Source: Rhizobiales bacterium PAR1 (lineage in GTDB: Bacteria > Pseudomonadota > Alphaproteobacteria > Rhizobiales > Beijerinckiaceae). From it: 64,000 nucleotides of DNA. Position numbers and translations under genes: made by a program. Position 1 is the first letter of the stretch, and each line of letters starts with the position of its first letter. Positions 63,541 to 64,000 of the stretch are shown piece by piece. The DNA is taken from the NCBI GenBank assembly GCA_002256205.1, contig NKIW01000003.1:463674-527673 (forward strand). The letters are read 5' to 3'. The notes under the pieces were generated by a model. It had not been told where the DNA came from and did no database searches. It was given only the letters and a program-made list of their open reading frames with translations.

Positions 63541-64000
63541 TTATTCCGGCTGAAGCCCGATAGCTTTGACCAGCTTGGCAAAGTTCTCGACATCCCGCCG
63601 GATGGTCTCGCCCATCGCCTCGGGAGTGCTGGCGACGGAGATCATGCCGAAAGTTGCAAGCTTGGCTTTCACCTCGGGGTCTTCGCTGGCCTTGACCAGC
63701 GCGGCATTGAGCTTGTCGATGATCGGACGCGGGGTGTTGGCCGGCGCGCCAAGGCCGAAAAAGGTCGGCGAGAAGACATCGCCCGGTACGCCGAGTTCGG
63801 CTAGTGTCGGCACATCTGGCATCTGCGGCACGCGCTGAGGCGCGCCGACAGCGAGCGCGCGCAGTTTCCCGGCCTGCACATTGGCGAGCGCGCCAGGAAT
63901 GGCGGTGATCGTCATCGAGATTTCACCCGTGAGCGTGCCGGTGATCGACGGGCCCGCACCCTTGTAGGGGATATGCAGGATCTCGATGCCGAGCTTCTGC
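63541..64000 (-). CDS. Tripartite tricarboxylate transporter (TctC/Bug) binding protein, C-terminal part
   Basis: The frame is open to the right edge; its first visible residues are QKLGIEILHIPYKGAGPSITG, then GKLRALAVGAPQRVPQMPDVPTLAELGVPG, the family hallmarks of Bug receptors. About 152 residues are visible, roughly the last half. It binds a carboxylate-type ligand in the periplasm. The gene start and any TctA/TctB genes lie outside the window. Confidence 0.93.
   Translation of the reverse strand, partial: QKLGIEILHIPYKGAGPSITGTLTGEISMTITAIPGALANVQAGKLRALAVGAPQRVPQMPDVPTLAELGVPGDVFSPTFFGLGAPANTPRPIIDKLNAALVKASEDPEVKAKLATFGMISVASTPEAMGETIRRDVENFAKLVKAIGLQPE

Noticed and set aside
1..64000. 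CRISPR array, tRNA, rRNA or riboswitch
   Set aside because: No regularly spaced repeats, cloverleaf-like sequence or known aptamer core was recognised by eye; the 17-bp array at 56850 has no spacers.

Overview
The window is a GC-rich bacterial chromosome segment. It most resembles an alphaproteobacterium, probably of the order Hyphomicrobiales. This is inferred from gene content only: many ABC, TRAP and tripartite tricarboxylate binding proteins, poly-hydroxyalkanoate synthase, a FixK/FNR-like site, and HAMP-type chemoreceptors. No rRNA, tRNA or CRISPR was seen, so no genus is proposed.

Layout: (1) 1-410, the end of a chemoreceptor, then an IS6-type transposase remnant. (2) 781-12387, a catabolic island: a PotABCD-type ABC transporter, an aldehyde dehydrogenase and an enolase-superfamily enzyme on the minus strand; divergent to them a MocR regulator, a GMC oxidoreductase and an FAD amine oxidase; then a cupin. 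(3) 12868-16345, a TRAP transporter between IS3 and IS6 remnants. (4) 16451-23823, a Cys/Met-type PLP enzyme, a phnDCEE transporter and a large exported alpha/beta hydrolase. (5) 23925-26855, a scarred region where a 5'-truncated DUF5666 gene and a 5'-truncated heme peroxidase meet head to head, followed by a metallophosphoesterase. (6) 27203-29327, two tandem solute-binding proteins without a permease. (7) 29773-36085, small stress-like genes (HdeD, DUF6544, MoaF-like, SnoaL-like, HxlR), phaC and a zinc alcohol dehydrogenase. (8) 36380-40864, an IS6 remnant, a TadG-like protein, a complete chemoreceptor and a multicopper-oxidase remnant cut by an IS3 fragment. (9) 41142-48307, a LacI-controlled sugar ABC transporter (no ATPase gene) with a GH2 glycosidase and an alpha-toroid protein. 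(10) 48810-54952, a redox module: two-component system, DUF2271 protein, PepSY-diflavin reductase, ApbE and a divergent PepSY protein. (11) 54984-64000, an aromatic-type FAD hydroxylase with a DUF2783 partner, malate synthase G, a class V aminotransferase, an ATC-hydrolase-like protein, a DHH phosphoesterase, a YghU-type GST and a partial TctC/Bug protein.

The most interesting unit is region 10. The exported DUF2271 protein carries an ApbE-type flavinylation motif (D-G-T-T-G-A-S). The reductase fuses PepSY/membrane segments to flavodoxin, FAD and NAD(P)H domains, and ApbE is translationally overlapped with it. A direct repeat TTCAGGT-N4-GTCAGGT, with the 11-bp period typical of OmpR-family sites, occurs before the PepSY gene and twice before the DUF2271 gene. 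Together these suggest a self-contained, two-component-controlled electron-transfer system that passes NAD(P)H electrons to a covalently flavinylated periplasmic protein.

Two further themes are worth attention. Four IS6 and three IS3 transposase fragments lie between functional modules, so the region looks assembled by old insertion and deletion events. Three of the complete transporter operons carry a GC-rich stem-loop directly after the binding-protein gene, a likely means of making more binding protein than membrane subunits.
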